A DNA stretch of 64,000 nt from Spirochaetaceae bacterium. Its GTDB lineage: Bacteria > Spirochaetota > Spirochaetia > DSM-27196 > PXBQ01. The translations under genes were made by a program, and so were the position numbers. This document shows positions 1 through 6,526 of the stretch, piece by piece (the first letter of the stretch is position 1; the number at the start of each line of letters is the position of its first letter). Under the pieces are notes generated by a model, which had not been told where the DNA came from, searched no databases, and saw nothing but the letters and a program-made list of their open reading frames with translations. The stretch spans positions 1 through 64,000 of the forward strand of contig REEC01000118.1 in assembly GCA_007695285.1 (NCBI GenBank). Direction: 5' to 3'.

Positions 1-530
1 TCCGGCAGCTGGTGGACGAGGCGGAGAAAGATCCTCACAACGGGAAACTGAAAGAACAGTTTGACCGGTATCTGATCATCCGCAAGTCGGAGAAACAGGA
101 AAGCGGCTACACCATCAACGTCCGGGAGGATGTCCTGGCGGAGGAGCTTGCTCACGCCGGATGGCTGGTACTGGTGAGTAACCACATCACCGACGCCGCC
201 GAGGCGATCCGGATCTATCGCGACAAGGATGTGGTGGAAAAGGGATTCCACCGGATCAAGCACAGCCTTGGTCTTGATCGCTTGAGGGTGCATTCACAGC
301 AGGCGATGGAGAGCAAGGTATTTATCGGATTCATTGCGCTGATCCTCAGCTCACATATTCATCGGGTGATGCTGGAGCAGAAGCTCTACAAGACCATGAC
401 GATGAAGGAATTAATCCGGACGATGGAAAAGCTACGCACCCAGGTGATCGACAGCCGCAGGATCCTGTTTCCGATGACCAAGCGGCAGCGGGAAATCTAC
501 CAAGCCTTCGGCGTCGCGCCCCCAGTGTAG
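1..530 (+). CDS. DDE transposase of IS1634/IS4 type, C-terminal part (runs in from upstream)
   Basis: The reading frame is open to the left window edge, so this is only the last part of the gene; a GTG at 12 is an internal codon and not a convincing start. The segment YRDKDVVEKGFHRIK has the Y-(2)-R-(3)-E-(6)-K spacing of IS4-superfamily transposases, which carries the catalytic glutamate of the DDE triad. The rest of the visible protein (about 175 residues) is the alpha-helical C-terminus typical of IS1634 members. The stop codon lies a few bases from an inverted repeat that may be the element's right end. Whether the element is intact upstream cannot be seen here. Confidence 0.8.
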   Translation, partial: RQLVDEAEKDPHNGKLKEQFDRYLIIRKSEKQESGYTINVREDVLAEELAHAGWLVLVSNHITDAAEAIRIYRDKDVVEKGFHRIKHSLGLDRLRVHSQQAMESKVFIGFIALILSSHIHRVMLEQKLYKTMTMKELIRTMEKLRTQVIDSRRILFPMTKRQREIYQAFGVAPPV

Positions 531-533
531 GTA

Positions 534-552
534 TAATTTCGCCGGGAAATTA
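534..552. repeat. 7-bp inverted repeat at the insertion-sequence end
   Basis: TAATTTC (534-540) and GAAATTA (546-552) are perfect inverted arms around GCCGG. The repeat follows the transposase stop and holds the TAA stop of the minus-strand antitoxin. It may be part of the element's terminal inverted repeat or a short terminator; there is no run of T that would favour a terminator. Confidence 0.5.
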
Positions 553-768
553 GGTTGAATCTATATCGTAACCGGGTGTATCGGGCCTGTGGAGAGCGTC
601 TTCTCGAACACAACCGAACAGTTCCTCAAACTCCGGCGGGTAGACCGGATCGATTTTGGCTTTCAACTGCTGGGAAACCCATTTTGAGATCGACATATGC
701 TGTCTCTTCGCGGCCATTTCGATCTTTTTCAACGTGTCTTCATCGACATATAAAGATATTTGTGGCAT
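550..768 (-). pseudogene. VapB-like ribbon-helix-helix antitoxin, 3' end cut by the insertion sequence
   Basis: The N-terminus MPQISLYVDEDTLKKIE is a CopG/MetJ-type ribbon-helix-helix DNA-binding segment, followed by a helix with ISKWVSQQLK. The C-terminal part (PEFEELFGCVRED...RPDTPGYD) resembles the toxin-neutralising tail of antitoxins that normally precede a PIN-domain VapC toxin; such tails usually continue to an acidic/basic end after this point (family knowledge). Here the frame stops within the inverted repeat at the insertion-sequence end and no toxin gene follows. The ATG at 768 is chosen because AGAGGGG lies seven bases upstream; a GTG at 786 is less likely. The truncated protein could still bind its operator. 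Confidence 0.6.
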
Positions 769-784
769 CGGAGAACCCCTCTGC

Positions 785-804
785 ACAAGAGTATATTATA
801 CTTG
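785..804. promoter_or_regulatory. Palindromic operator/promoter of the antitoxin gene
   Basis: AGTATATTATACT (790-802) is a perfect 13-base palindrome with TATA-rich arms, about 20 bases before the antitoxin start on the minus strand, and is flanked by ACAAG and TTGT. Ribbon-helix-helix antitoxins commonly autoregulate through such sites. Function is inferred from position and symmetry. Confidence 0.5.
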
Positions 805-999
805 TTCTACGTCAACTCCATCCGGTTCGGCTTTCGCGCGCGGCCGCTCGTCCCACCGAAAACAGATCCGCCGTTGTTCGTTTATTCGGATGCTGTATGA
901 ACCATCCCGGTAGCCCCTATTTTTTCCAGGCGGTTATTCGGTGGAACCCGCAATTCTCCAACCTCGGTGGCGATTGCGGTACCGTCGGGGTTTGCCGTG

Positions 1000-1695
1000 T
1001 CAGCCCTTGCTTGCGTGTAAATACTCAAGAACGGTCGCCATTACGCTGTTTATGGATGAATACCGCCCGCGGGTAGCAGACAGAATCTCTGACTCAGATT
1101 GTACGTACTCACCACTAATGAGTTCATCTCGGCAGTTCTCGACGATTGCGCGGGCCGACACTGGTGTTGTTTCCAGGTGGAACTGCAGCCCGATAACGTT
1201 GCTGCCGATTTGAAAAGCCTGGTTCTCACAACCATTGCTTTTTGCGATTTGGACCGAACCATCCGGCAGATCGAATGTCTCTCCATGCCAGTGAAACACT
1301 TCTATTTCTTCGGGAAACTGGAAAACGGAGTTTCCTTTTGAAGGTACAGCCTCAACGGGAAACCACCCGATCTCTTTTACCGGATTCGGAAAAACCTCAC
1401 CACCCATGGAACTCGCGATGAGTTGCGCGCCGAGGCAAATACCGAGAACCGGTTTTCCCGCCTCAATCGCCGTTCTTATAAATTTCTTTTCCGGCACTAG
1501 CCATGGATACTCGAGTTCATCGTTCACGCTCATCGGACCACCCATGACTACGAGCAGATCGATATCTTCGATCTCCGGTAGTTCCTCAGAAACGAAGAAC
1601 CGAGTTCTTGATAACTCGTAGCCGGCTTGTTGAAACCAGGCTTCGATGCTGCCCAATCCCTCAAACGGTACGTGCTGTAAGTAATGCGCTCGCAT
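1000..1695 (-). CDS. Class I glutamine amidotransferase (GMP synthase-like GATase domain protein)
   Basis: The 231-residue protein is a stand-alone class I amidotransferase domain. The nucleophile elbow GICLGAQ holds the catalytic Cys87, and the other two triad residues are in GLQFHLE (His173, Glu175). VVMGGPMSVNDE near residues 49-60 matches the family's oxyanion-loop region. Such stand-alone proteins hydrolyse glutamine or gamma-glutamyl compounds; the acceptor is unknown. It is not next to a synthetase subunit or any pathway gene. Codon use looks less G+C-rich than the core genes to the right, fitting the accessory character of this end. Confidence 0.85.
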   Translation of the reverse strand: MRAHYLQHVPFEGLGSIEAWFQQAGYELSRTRFFVSEELPEIEDIDLLVVMGGPMSVNDELEYPWLVPEKKFIRTAIEAGKPVLGICLGAQLIASSMGGEVFPNPVKEIGWFPVEAVPSKGNSVFQFPEEIEVFHWHGETFDLPDGSVQIAKSNGCENQAFQIGSNVIGLQFHLETTPVSARAIVENCRDELISGEYVQSESEILSATRGRYSSINSVMATVLEYLHASKG

Positions 1696-2063
1696 CTGGT
1701 TTCCTTAATTTCCGCAGACAATCATCCCGCTGATCCGATCGGTCAGACATCGCATCACGCTCGCAAATCGCGTTTTTACAAGCAAAATCATCATAATACG
1801 ATCTGCTGGAGACCACAACTGAGTACAACGTTCGCGCAATCCCGAAATTCCTTAAGGGATATTAAATTTCCGTTATACAAATTCTTACGATTTGTTACAC
1901 AAATTTTTTGTATTTGTTACCCAAATTCTTACGATTTGTTTAACAAATTGCGACGATCTCTTACCGTAATCGCGAGCAATCGCGCGGGGACCGGGCGGGC
2001 CGGCCAACCACCTTGTCACGGTGGCGGCTCGTGCAGATAATCATGGTCGAGGTTAATGCGACC
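1696..2063. other. Intergenic stretch of 368 bp holding a tandem repeat array
   Basis: Between the amidotransferase start and the DHFR-like gene there is no convincing coding sequence. The right half is A+T-rich in a G+C-rich genome and holds the 22-bp repeats described separately. Both flanking genes are transcribed away from this segment, so it must contain both promoters. Confidence 0.6.
1877..1964. repeat. Four 22-bp tandem repeats, each with a 19-bp imperfect palindrome
   Basis: Units start at 1877, 1899, 1921 and 1943, exactly 22 bp apart. The first 19 bases of unit 1 are ACAAATTCTTACGATTTGT, with ACAAAT/ATTTGT as inverted arms. Unit 2 differs in the centre, unit 3 has C in the first position and a changed spacer, and unit 4 is diverged in its right half. 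A 22-bp period places the sites on the same helix face two turns apart, as in cooperative operators or iterons. The array lies in the divergent promoter region of the amidotransferase and DHFR-like genes. Confidence 0.8.
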
Positions 2064-2633
2064 ATGAAGGTTCAATACTACACCGCCTCGACGTTGGACG
2101 GCTTCATCGCGACCGAGGACGACTCGCTCGAGTGGCTGTTCCCACTCGGCAATCTCGAGGACTCAAGTTATCCTGATTTCATAGCGGAGGTCGGCGCAAT
2201 CGCGATGGGCTCCTCGACGTACGACTGGATTCTGCGAAACTCGTACACGGTCGCCGCCGAAACAGGGTCTCCATGGCCTTACACACCACCGACCTGGGTT
2301 TTTTCGAGTCGCGACCTTCCCGCCTTCGACGGAGCGGACATCAGATTTGCCCGGGGCGATGTGACGGGTTTTATCGACGACATGCACGCCGCCGCACGGA
2401 GCAAGAATATCTGGATCGTCGGAGGCGGCAATCTGGCTGGGCAGTTTTACGACGCGGGCCTGCTCGATGAGTTGATCGTCCAGGTCGGCTCCGCCACTCT
2501 CGGTACAGGCAAACCGCTCTTCCCACGGCGCGTATTGAGCCCCACCTTACGTCTCGAATCGGTTCACCAAATGGGCCCCGGGATGGTCGAGCTTCGCTAC
2601 ACCGTCACGAATCCCGCCGATCGGGACAGCTGA
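2064..2633 (+). CDS. Dihydrofolate reductase-family protein (RibD C-terminal-like)
   Basis: The start MKVQYYTASTLDGFIA is the first beta strand and active-site loop of the RibD/DHFR-like reductase fold, and WIVGGGNLAGQFYDAGLLDELIVQVGSATLG near the middle is its NADPH-binding segment. The 189-residue length is normal. These proteins are predicted NADPH reductases; most are not true folate reductases, so the substrate is open. The ATG at 2064 is preferred because the conserved fold begins there and GAGG lies 11 bases upstream; an ATG at 2043 is possible. The stop overlaps the next ATG (TGATG), which points to a lost downstream partner. Confidence 0.8.
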   Translation: MKVQYYTASTLDGFIATEDDSLEWLFPLGNLEDSSYPDFIAEVGAIAMGSSTYDWILRNSYTVAAETGSPWPYTPPTWVFSSRDLPAFDGADIRFARGDVTGFIDDMHAAARSKNIWIVGGGNLAGQFYDAGLLDELIVQVGSATLGTGKPLFPRRVLSPTLRLESVHQMGPGMVELRYTVTNPADRDS

Positions 2634-2689
2634 TGACCGACCGCAACTGGCGCACCGTCAGCAGACTCCGCGACATGGCCGAGCAGTGA
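2633..2689 (+). pseudogene. Truncated reading frame (18 codons) coupled to the DHFR-like gene
   Basis: An ATG overlaps the DHFR-like stop codon by one base and opens the frame MTDRNWRTVSRLRDMAEQ, which stops at 2689, two bases before the 3' end of the toxin gene on the other strand. The overlap is typical of translational coupling in an operon, so this looks like the 5' remnant of a gene cut off where the toxin-antitoxin module begins. It is too short to assign a family and could be chance. Confidence 0.3.
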
Positions 2690-2690
2690 G

Positions 2691-3044
2691 TCACGGGTAG
2701 AAACCGAGGTGCACCTGCACCGCCCGCAGACACGCGCGGCGAGTTTCTTCATCGGTGAGCTGCTTCACCAGCTTCTTGATCCTGGCCTGGGAAATCGTGC
2801 GAATCTGATGCGCCAGGATGATCGAAGGCCGCTCGAGTCCGGACTGTTCCGCCGGAAGCAGCACTTCATTCAGGTAGACCTGTCGGCCCGGGCGAAGAGT
2901 CGTAATCGGCAGCACGGTCACCACATCCATCGCTTCGTTGAACGCATCGTCACTCAAGATAAGCGCCGGACGGTTTCCGGCCTGTTCGCGTCCCACGACC
3001 GGATCAAGGTAAACGAACACGATGTTCCATCGCGAAGCGATCAT
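2691..3044 (-). CDS. MazF/PemK-type endoribonuclease toxin
   Basis: The 117-residue protein has the PemK/MazF fold signature: an N-terminal strand WNIVFVYLDPVVGREQAGNRPALILSDD containing the conserved G-x-E-Q-x-G-x-RP loop, then VVTVLPITT, and the helix segment IRTISQARIKK near the C-terminus. MazF toxins cleave mRNA at short sequence motifs. The start overlaps the antitoxin stop by four bases, so the two are translationally coupled with antitoxin first. Catalytic Arg and Thr positions of the family appear present. Confidence 0.9.
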   Translation of the reverse strand: MIASRWNIVFVYLDPVVGREQAGNRPALILSDDAFNEAMDVVTVLPITTLRPGRQVYLNEVLLPAEQSGLERPSIILAHQIRTISQARIKKLVKQLTDEETRRACLRAVQVHLGFYP

Positions 3045-3295
3045 CGATCGTCCATTCCATCGTGCGAACTCGACTCATAGGCGGCCTGCACTTCCCTCAC
3101 GTCCTCGCGGAACTGCGGATCGGCACACGCGTCGCGGATATTCGCTCGAATTGTGGACCTCCGCAGTTCGGCGAGGTGATGCTCCAGGGCGGCCTGCACA
3201 AACTCACTCATGGTTCGCGCTTCCCCCGCATCGACGGCTTGCCGCACCTCCTGCAGGACTTCGGCATCAAGCTGGTAAGTCACCTTCTGTTTCAT
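3041..3295 (-). CDS. Ribbon-helix-helix antitoxin paired with the MazF-type toxin
   Basis: MKQKVTYQLDAEVLQEVRQAV begins with the strand and helix of a ribbon-helix-helix DNA-binding domain; the second helix is MSEFVQAALEHHL. The acidic C-terminus (REDVREVQAAYES) is the likely toxin-binding tail. The gene overlaps the toxin by four bases. There is no ribosome-binding site: a palindrome containing TATAAT ends at the start codon, so the mRNA is probably leaderless or nearly so. The family is known to repress its own promoter. Confidence 0.85.
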   Translation of the reverse strand: MKQKVTYQLDAEVLQEVRQAVDAGEARTMSEFVQAALEHHLAELRRSTIRANIRDACADPQFREDVREVQAAYESSSHDGMDDR

Positions 3296-3548
3296 TGGTA
3301 TAATTTACCATACATTCGCCCGGTAATCCAGACATACGATCGGGAGGCCCAAAACCATGTCTGGGATAGCAGATAGCCTCCGCCTCGAGTCGTTTGCACG
3401 CGTATCGCACAAGCCCGTCGCTCTCCAGACCGACCCCGTCGATCATCGTGTACCCGACAAACACGGCGCCGCTCTCCGTCTGTTTCCCGACGTACCGGAA
3501 GTCCGGAATGCTGAGCGACACGTACTCGCGCGGGCGCGGAAGTACCAC
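3267..3548 (-). CDS. Uncharacterised 93-residue protein, possibly 3'-truncated
   Basis: The frame opens with GTG ten bases after the alpha/beta hydrolase stop and could be translationally coupled to it. Its first 55 residues (including SLSIPDFRYVGKQ, VGYTMIDGVGLESDG) use G/C-ending codons like true genes here, but the last 35 residues do not, and the frame ends inside the antitoxin gene. This suggests the start of a real gene whose 3' part was replaced when the toxin-antitoxin module arrived. No family recognised. Confidence 0.35.
   Translation of the reverse strand: MVLPRPREYVSLSIPDFRYVGKQTESGAVFVGYTMIDGVGLESDGLVRYACKRLEAEAICYPRHGFGPPDRMSGLPGECMVNYTNETEGDLPA
3296..3310. promoter_or_regulatory. 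Palindrome overlapping the start of the mazF-type module
   Basis: TGGTA (3296-3300) and TACCA (3306-3310) are inverted arms around TAATT, directly in front of the antitoxin ATG (3295-3293). The site is a good candidate autoregulatory operator because of its position at the first codon. Confidence 0.5.
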
Positions 3549-3558
3549 GATCTCGCGT

Positions 3559-4596
3559 TCACGCGCCGGTATCCGGTTCGGTCGCGCGGTCTATAAACGA
3601 GATGATCCGTTCGGTGACCGAACTCATTCCCGGGTACGGGAAGACGTGTCCGACGCCGTCGAGAAAAATCCGCTCCGCCGTTGGAATGGAGTCGGCGAGC
3701 TTCTTTCCGTGATCGAAGGGAAGCATTCTGTCGTCTGTCCCGTGAATCACGAGCGTCGGAACTGAAAGCGATCCGAGAAGTGCGTGCCTGCCACGCGTCG
3801 CGGCGACCGCTGCCTGGTGGCGCAAGACCGCGTTCATATTAACACCGCGGCGCTCGCGCAGATCGTACAGTACCACCTCGGCCATCTCGCGCATGTCGAG
3901 CTCATCCGGCCCAACCACACTGCTCATCTTGGCGATAATTTCCTTGACGCGATTCCTCTCGCCGCCGAGCAGACGGTACTTGAGCAGAGGAAGCCCCTTG
4001 AAAGCCGAGCCCAGTAGATACCGCGTCGATAACCCCGGCAGGTCCGGGTCCGTGGCATCGCCGGAGGTGGACATCAGCGTCAGCGACGCGACACGATCCG
4101 GGCACGCTACCGCGATCTCCTGCGCAACCATGCCTCCGAGCGACAGACCAACCACGTGAGCCTTCCCGACTTCCAATGCGTCGAGGACCGCGACGCCGTC
4201 GGCGGCCATCTCGATCAGCGAGTACGGGTTCTTCCGGTCCCACTCGACGATCCGATCGGACATTCCGGCATCCCGGTGGTCGTAGCGGATAACGGAGTAC
4301 TCCGCGTCCAGAAACGCCCGGATATAACTCGGCGGCCAGTAAAGCGCGTTGCCGCCCATCGATAAACAAAGCAGAACGGTACCCTTCGGCGTCGCCTCCG
4401 GATCGATGCTCTCGTACCAGATCCGCACGCCGTTCGAGTCGGCCATACCGGTCGTACCGGCGACAACGTGCGACAAATCCGCCCGCGACACCTCGTCGAC
4501 CATCCTGTCCGTGTCGGCCGGCAAGGTCGGCCCGCCGAACGCGATGAACAATACGAGCGCGGCCAATGCGGCGAGAACTACGACACCGAACACCAT
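3559..4596 (-). CDS. Alpha/beta hydrolase with N-terminal membrane anchor
   Basis: The 345-residue protein has an N-terminal hydrophobic helix (residues 2-22) and an alpha/beta-hydrolase domain. The nucleophile elbow GLSLGGM holds Ser152; the acid is in HGTDDRMLP (Asp289) and the histidine in GVGHVFP (His317). NGVRIWYESI is the usual opening strand, and LSMGGNALYW is the oxyanion loop. It is close to the aclacinomycin methylesterase/RdmC-like group; the substrate is unknown. ATG at 4596 is chosen because GGAGG lies six bases upstream; the GTG just before it is also open. A possible small gene follows after ten bases. Confidence 0.85.
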   Translation of the reverse strand: MVFGVVVLAALAALVLFIAFGGPTLPADTDRMVDEVSRADLSHVVAGTTGMADSNGVRIWYESIDPEATPKGTVLLCLSMGGNALYWPPSYIRAFLDAEYSVIRYDHRDAGMSDRIVEWDRKNPYSLIEMAADGVAVLDALEVGKAHVVGLSLGGMVAQEIAVACPDRVASLTLMSTSGDATDPDLPGLSTRYLLGSAFKGLPLLKYRLLGGERNRVKEIIAKMSSVVGPDELDMREMAEVVLYDLRERRGVNMNAVLRHQAAVAATRGRHALLGSLSVPTLVIHGTDDRMLPFDHGKKLADSIPTAERIFLDGVGHVFPYPGMSSVTERIISFIDRATEPDTGA

Positions 4597-4650
4597 CACT
4601 GCCCTCCAGGCGGCCCACCCTACGACTCACGGTCGGTCGGTTTGCAGAGC

Positions 4651-4869
4651 CTACGATACCCACTCAAAGTTGGGCTTCTTCTTTTTCTCCACGCACTCTT
4701 GCAAGTAGAGGTTGATCAGGTTCTGGTAAGGGATTCCTGTTTCCTCTGAGAGCGTCTTGAAGTAGCCGATCACGTCGACACCAATTCGGATTGTGATCTG
4801 CTTCTTCAGACGCTTGGCGTACGGGTTTCCCCGGCTTCTCATATTCTCCAGGTCGTATTCATTCTTCAT
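4651..4869 (-). CDS. brnA: BrnA-like antitoxin
   Basis: The 72-residue protein is the second gene of a pair and overlaps the BrnT-like toxin by four bases, the standard toxin-first order of brnTA. KKQITIRIGVDVIGYFKTLSEETGIPYQNLINLYLQECV is a ribbon-helix-helix segment of the type found in BrnA and related DUF4415 proteins. It should bind BrnT and repress the operon. Codons are A+T-richer than in core genes, as expected for a mobile module. Confidence 0.8.
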   Translation of the reverse strand: MKNEYDLENMRSRGNPYAKRLKKQITIRIGVDVIGYFKTLSEETGIPYQNLINLYLQECVEKKKKPNFEWVS

Positions 4870-5159
4870 TGTCTACTCTCCAGGAAGACGCGACTTTCCT
4901 TGGCAGTAGGCTTTCGCGCAGAAATGATCCGAATAACACCATCCGTCTCTCTAAACGTGTGAACGACGAGAAGGAGCCTCAGATGCGAACTAAGTCTAAC
5001 CATGATGTACCGCTCCTCATCGTCAGAGTGGACTTCATCGTAGAACTGCACGGCATTTTCATCGAGAAAGACTGACTGGGCTTCTTCGAATGAAACCCCG
5101 TGGGTCTGCTGGTTATCACGATTCTTCGTTTCATCCCACTCGAATGAGACTGGATACAT
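4866..5159 (-). CDS. brnT: BrnT-like ribonuclease toxin
   Basis: The opening FEWDETKNRDNQQTHGVSFEEAQSVF is the diagnostic BrnT (DUF4258-like/PF04365) N-terminus, followed by DEERYIMVRLSSHLRLLLVVHTFRETDGVIRIISARKPTAKE, which holds the conserved R-x-I-SAR motif. BrnT toxins are RelE-fold ribonucleases. The 97-residue length is normal. The start codon is only a few bases from a TATAAT-containing palindrome, so a leaderless transcript is likely. Confidence 0.88.
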   Translation of the reverse strand: MYPVSFEWDETKNRDNQQTHGVSFEEAQSVFLDENAVQFYDEVHSDDEERYIMVRLSSHLRLLLVVHTFRETDGVIRIISARKPTAKESRVFLESRQ

Positions 5160-5161
5160 AT

Positions 5162-5175
5162 AGTATAATTATACT
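5162..5175. promoter_or_regulatory. Perfect 14-bp palindrome before brnT
   Basis: AGTATAATTATACT is fully self-complementary and contains TATAAT on both strands, three bases before the brnT start codon. It can serve both as -10 box and as BrnA operator. Its arms AGTATA/TATACT equal those in front of the VapB-like gene at 790-802. Confidence 0.6.
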
Positions 5176-5215
5176 GTAGTTTGGGTTGCTCGTCCACGCA
5201 CCTTTGGCGAACCCA

Positions 5216-5249
5216 GCAGTTCGCATTTTGCCTTGAAAATGCGAACTGC
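5216..5249. repeat. 14-bp perfect inverted repeat
   Basis: GCAGTTCGCATTTT (5216-5229) pairs perfectly with AAAATGCGAACTGC (5236-5249) around a six-base loop. On the plus strand the right arm is not followed by a T run, so it is not a standard terminator. Confidence 0.85.
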
Positions 5250-5272
5250 CTATGGCGTCAGTTCAGATTGCA

Positions 5273-5320
5273 GCCGATTTCTGCAGCAGGATCGCGAAGC
5301 GATCCCACGTGGAAATCGGC
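5273..5320. repeat. Nested inverted repeats (hairpin within a hairpin)
   Basis: Outer arms are GCCGATTTC (5273-5281) and GAAATCGGC (5312-5320). Inside them GGATCGC (5289-5295) and GCGATCC (5299-5305) form a second stem with a GAA loop. Together they predict a long rod with an internal loop. Confidence 0.8.
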
Positions 5321-5378
5321 GTTGGGGTCCGGCACACCCCTTCTAAAATTAGAATTGCTCTGGCGAACCGCCACAAAA

Positions 5379-5453
5379 CTTGGTGAATCACGCTGGAAAC
5401 TGAAGAAATCCACGTTTTGAGCTGTATTCACCAAGCTCCGTGGCAGTTTCAGC
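5379..5453. repeat. Two interleaved inverted repeats with pseudoknot topology
   Basis: Arm A CTTGGTGAAT (5379-5388) matches A' ATTCACCAAG (5426-5435), and arm B GCTGGAAACTG (5392-5402) matches B' CAGTTTCAGC (5444-5453) with one bulged G. The order A-B-A'-B' is that of an H-type pseudoknot. B' covers the stop codon of the UROD-like gene on the minus strand. Confidence 0.7.
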
Positions 5454-6453
5454 TTCGCGCCATCGCGCCGGCCTTCTCCGCGTACTCCTGAAAAAGAGAC
5501 AGGTAGAGCCGGTAATCGTCATACGACACGCCCGGCGGCGTCTGATGATCGCAGCTGACGAGCAAACCGCCCTTCGCCGCGGTCGGCAACAGCCGCTCGA
5601 ATTCCGCCCGCATTGCGCTCTCTCCTTTGTTCATCGCCATCTTGTCGAAATGGCCGATGAACGTCATCGTCGAGTGTTCGCGCCGCAACGACGCGATATC
5701 GACACCGGCTTGCCGTTCGAGCGGAAGAATGCCCTCCACCCCCGCCTCTGCGAACCAGTGCGACGCGAGCGTCATGTCGCCGTCCGAATCGACGATCGGC
5801 ATCACGCCGTGTCTTTGCAGAGCCGGGATCACCCGGTCGTAGTACGGCCGCATGAACTCGTCGAAAAGTGCGCGGGAGAGCATCGGCCCGTTGTTGTAGC
5901 TCATGTCTTCGGCGAACGTCATGAAGTCCGGCGTGCAGATCGCGCACACCTGCTCGATCACGAGCAGAATCCAGTCGGCGAGATCGGAGTTGATGCGATG
6001 CATCAACTCGCGCTGATCGTAGAACGCGTAGAGATGTCTCTCGATCCCGAGAAGGCGTCGTGCAAACCAGAAGAACCCATCGACCGTGAACCAGAGCACG
6101 ACGTCGCCCCGCTTCTGCTCCGCCGCCCACTCTCGCCATCGTTCTTCATCCACGGGTTTCGGGGGATACAGGTGCTTCAGCACGGCGTCATAATCCGCGT
6201 CGGACTCGATAATACCCGCACCGTGCGACGCCGGTCGCGGACAGTCTTGGCCACACACGGCGAACCAGTCTTGCTTGTACAGATCGAGGCCGAAATGTCG
6301 ACAGATCGAGTATCGGTCCGTCTCGTCCACGGGCAGCCCCTCATTGTGCCACCGTTCGATCGTCTTGTCCCACCAACCGGCCCATTCAAGCAGCGGAAGC
6401 CGGTCAAACGGTCTGAAACTCATGATCGCGTGAAAACGTTCTCTGGTGTTCAT
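5449..6453 (-). CDS. Uroporphyrinogen decarboxylase-family (UROD-fold) protein
   Basis: The 334-residue protein begins MNTRERFHAIMSFRPFDRLPLLEWAGWWD, the typical start of UROD-family proteins outside heme synthesis, and has FAEDMSYNNGPMLSR and PIVDSDGDMTLASHWFAEAGVEGILPLE, which correspond to barrel strands of the fold. No heme genes are nearby, so a role as methyltransferase or other UROD-like enzyme is more likely than HemE. The ATG at 6453 has AGGAGG upstream; an ATG six codons earlier is not supported. Its 3' end overlaps the interleaved inverted repeats. Confidence 0.8.
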   Translation of the reverse strand: MNTRERFHAIMSFRPFDRLPLLEWAGWWDKTIERWHNEGLPVDETDRYSICRHFGLDLYKQDWFAVCGQDCPRPASHGAGIIESDADYDAVLKHLYPPKPVDEERWREWAAEQKRGDVVLWFTVDGFFWFARRLLGIERHLYAFYDQRELMHRINSDLADWILLVIEQVCAICTPDFMTFAEDMSYNNGPMLSRALFDEFMRPYYDRVIPALQRHGVMPIVDSDGDMTLASHWFAEAGVEGILPLERQAGVDIASLRREHSTMTFIGHFDKMAMNKGESAMRAEFERLLPTAAKGGLLVSCDHQTPPGVSYDDYRLYLSLFQEYAEKAGAMARS

Positions 6454-6526
6454 CTCGCTCCTCCTATACAACGATCGGACTAGCGCGTGAGGCAGCGTGA
6501 ATCACCGGCGTCGACGATTCCCGCGG

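Larger units (their letters stand above)
1..553 (+). mobile_element. Right-hand part of an IS1634-like insertion sequence
   Basis: The transposase frame ends at 530 and is followed by an inverted repeat (534-552). The adjacent antitoxin gene on the minus strand stops exactly inside that repeat, which suggests the element inserted into the 3' end of that gene. The boundary near 553 is inferred from this; the left end and any target duplication lie outside the window. Confidence 0.55.
5204..5453. other. Intergenic segment packed with inverted repeats
   Basis: No convincing gene lies between brnT and the UROD-like gene. In about 250 bp there are a 14-bp hairpin (5216-5249), a hairpin within a hairpin (5273-5320), a short palindrome (5341-5354) and two interleaved pairs of arms (5379-5453). 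TGGCGAACC occurs as a direct repeat at 5205-5213 and 5361-5369. The segment may encode a structured RNA or be a remnant of a mobile element. Confidence 0.6.

Noticed and set aside
1877-1964. CRISPR array
   Set aside because: The units are directly adjacent with no spacers and are themselves palindromic; no cas genes nearby.
5216-5249. 14-bp hairpin as a plain terminator of brnTA
   Set aside because: It lies upstream of brnT, not behind brnA, and no T run follows the stem.
1-5450. Integron cassette array (many small unrelated genes, toxin-antitoxin modules)
   Set aside because: Gene orientations are mixed, and no convincing attC sites with GTTRRRY/RYYYAAC core pairs were found between the genes. 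The inverted repeats at 5204-5453 do not have the attC layout.
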